Part shown: piece by piece, positions 6,177 to 6,193 of the stretch
How positions within the stretch are numbered: the first letter of the stretch is position 1
Layout of the letters: each line of letters opens with the position of its first letter
NCBI GenBank assembly: GCA_003132905.1
Contig: PKZC01000184.1
Span: 11,468-17,660 of the forward strand
Direction of reading: 5' to 3'
DNA: 6,193 nt
Source of the DNA: Bryobacterales bacterium
GTDB taxonomy: Bacteria > Acidobacteriota > Terriglobia > Bryobacterales > Bryobacteraceae
Notes under the pieces: generated by a model
Database searches by the model: none
What the model saw: only the letters and a program-made list of their open reading frames with translations
What the model was told of the DNA's origin: nothing
Program-made: the position numbers and the translations under genes

Positions 6177-6193
6177 CTAAGCATCCATACGAT

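Noticed and set aside
6140..6193. Integron attC-like site around ACAACGTTAGCGG
   Set aside because: The GTTAGCG core does not fit GTTRRRY and no matching inverted core or integrase is present in the window.

Overview
The window looks like a GC-rich chromosomal segment from a soil-type bacterium, most likely an Acidobacteriota member of the Solibacter/Bryobacter kind. This placement is inferred from the mix of families and not proven: a UGSC-type selenoprotein, a PEP-CTERM exported protein, a lipoprotein ending in a TonB-C-like fold, and a small hypothetical family with an ALRHGLTA core. No rRNA, tRNA, CRISPR array, transposase or complete insertion sequence was seen.

Left part (1-3801): four genes, all read on the minus strand. 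In transcription order they are the HGLTA-family hypothetical protein (3801-3130), a lipoprotein (3001-2204), a PEP-CTERM protein (2110-1523) and an exported selenoprotein that runs off the window start (1418-1). Gaps of about 90-130 bp separate them, so they need not be one operon. Three of the four carry export signals, so this block mainly encodes cell-envelope proteins.

The main result is at 1059-1061. A TGA ends the apparent 119-residue protein, but the frame continues openly for at least 352 more codons. The TGA sits in a G-H-U-S-T-C-A-P motif, and a hairpin with a GGUC loop follows it at the spacing of a bacterial SECIS element. This is best read as selenocysteine and not stop, giving a periplasmic two-domain UGSC-family redox protein of at least 472 residues.

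Middle (3802-4015) is the divergent intergenic region. It holds a GC-rich hairpin and a stretch resembling a dispersed repeat of the TCATCCTGAG type.

Right part (4016-6193) is read on the plus strand. A gene for a two-helix membrane protein with a coiled coil and a C-terminal alpha/beta domain (4016-4880) is broken by a +1 frame change near 4478. A shorter, more decayed relative follows (5001-5339) with its own frame changes. A hypothetical protein of 178 residues (5536-6072) follows, then about 120 bp without a supportable gene. The two frame-broken neighbours suggest a decaying tandem pair or local sequence errors.
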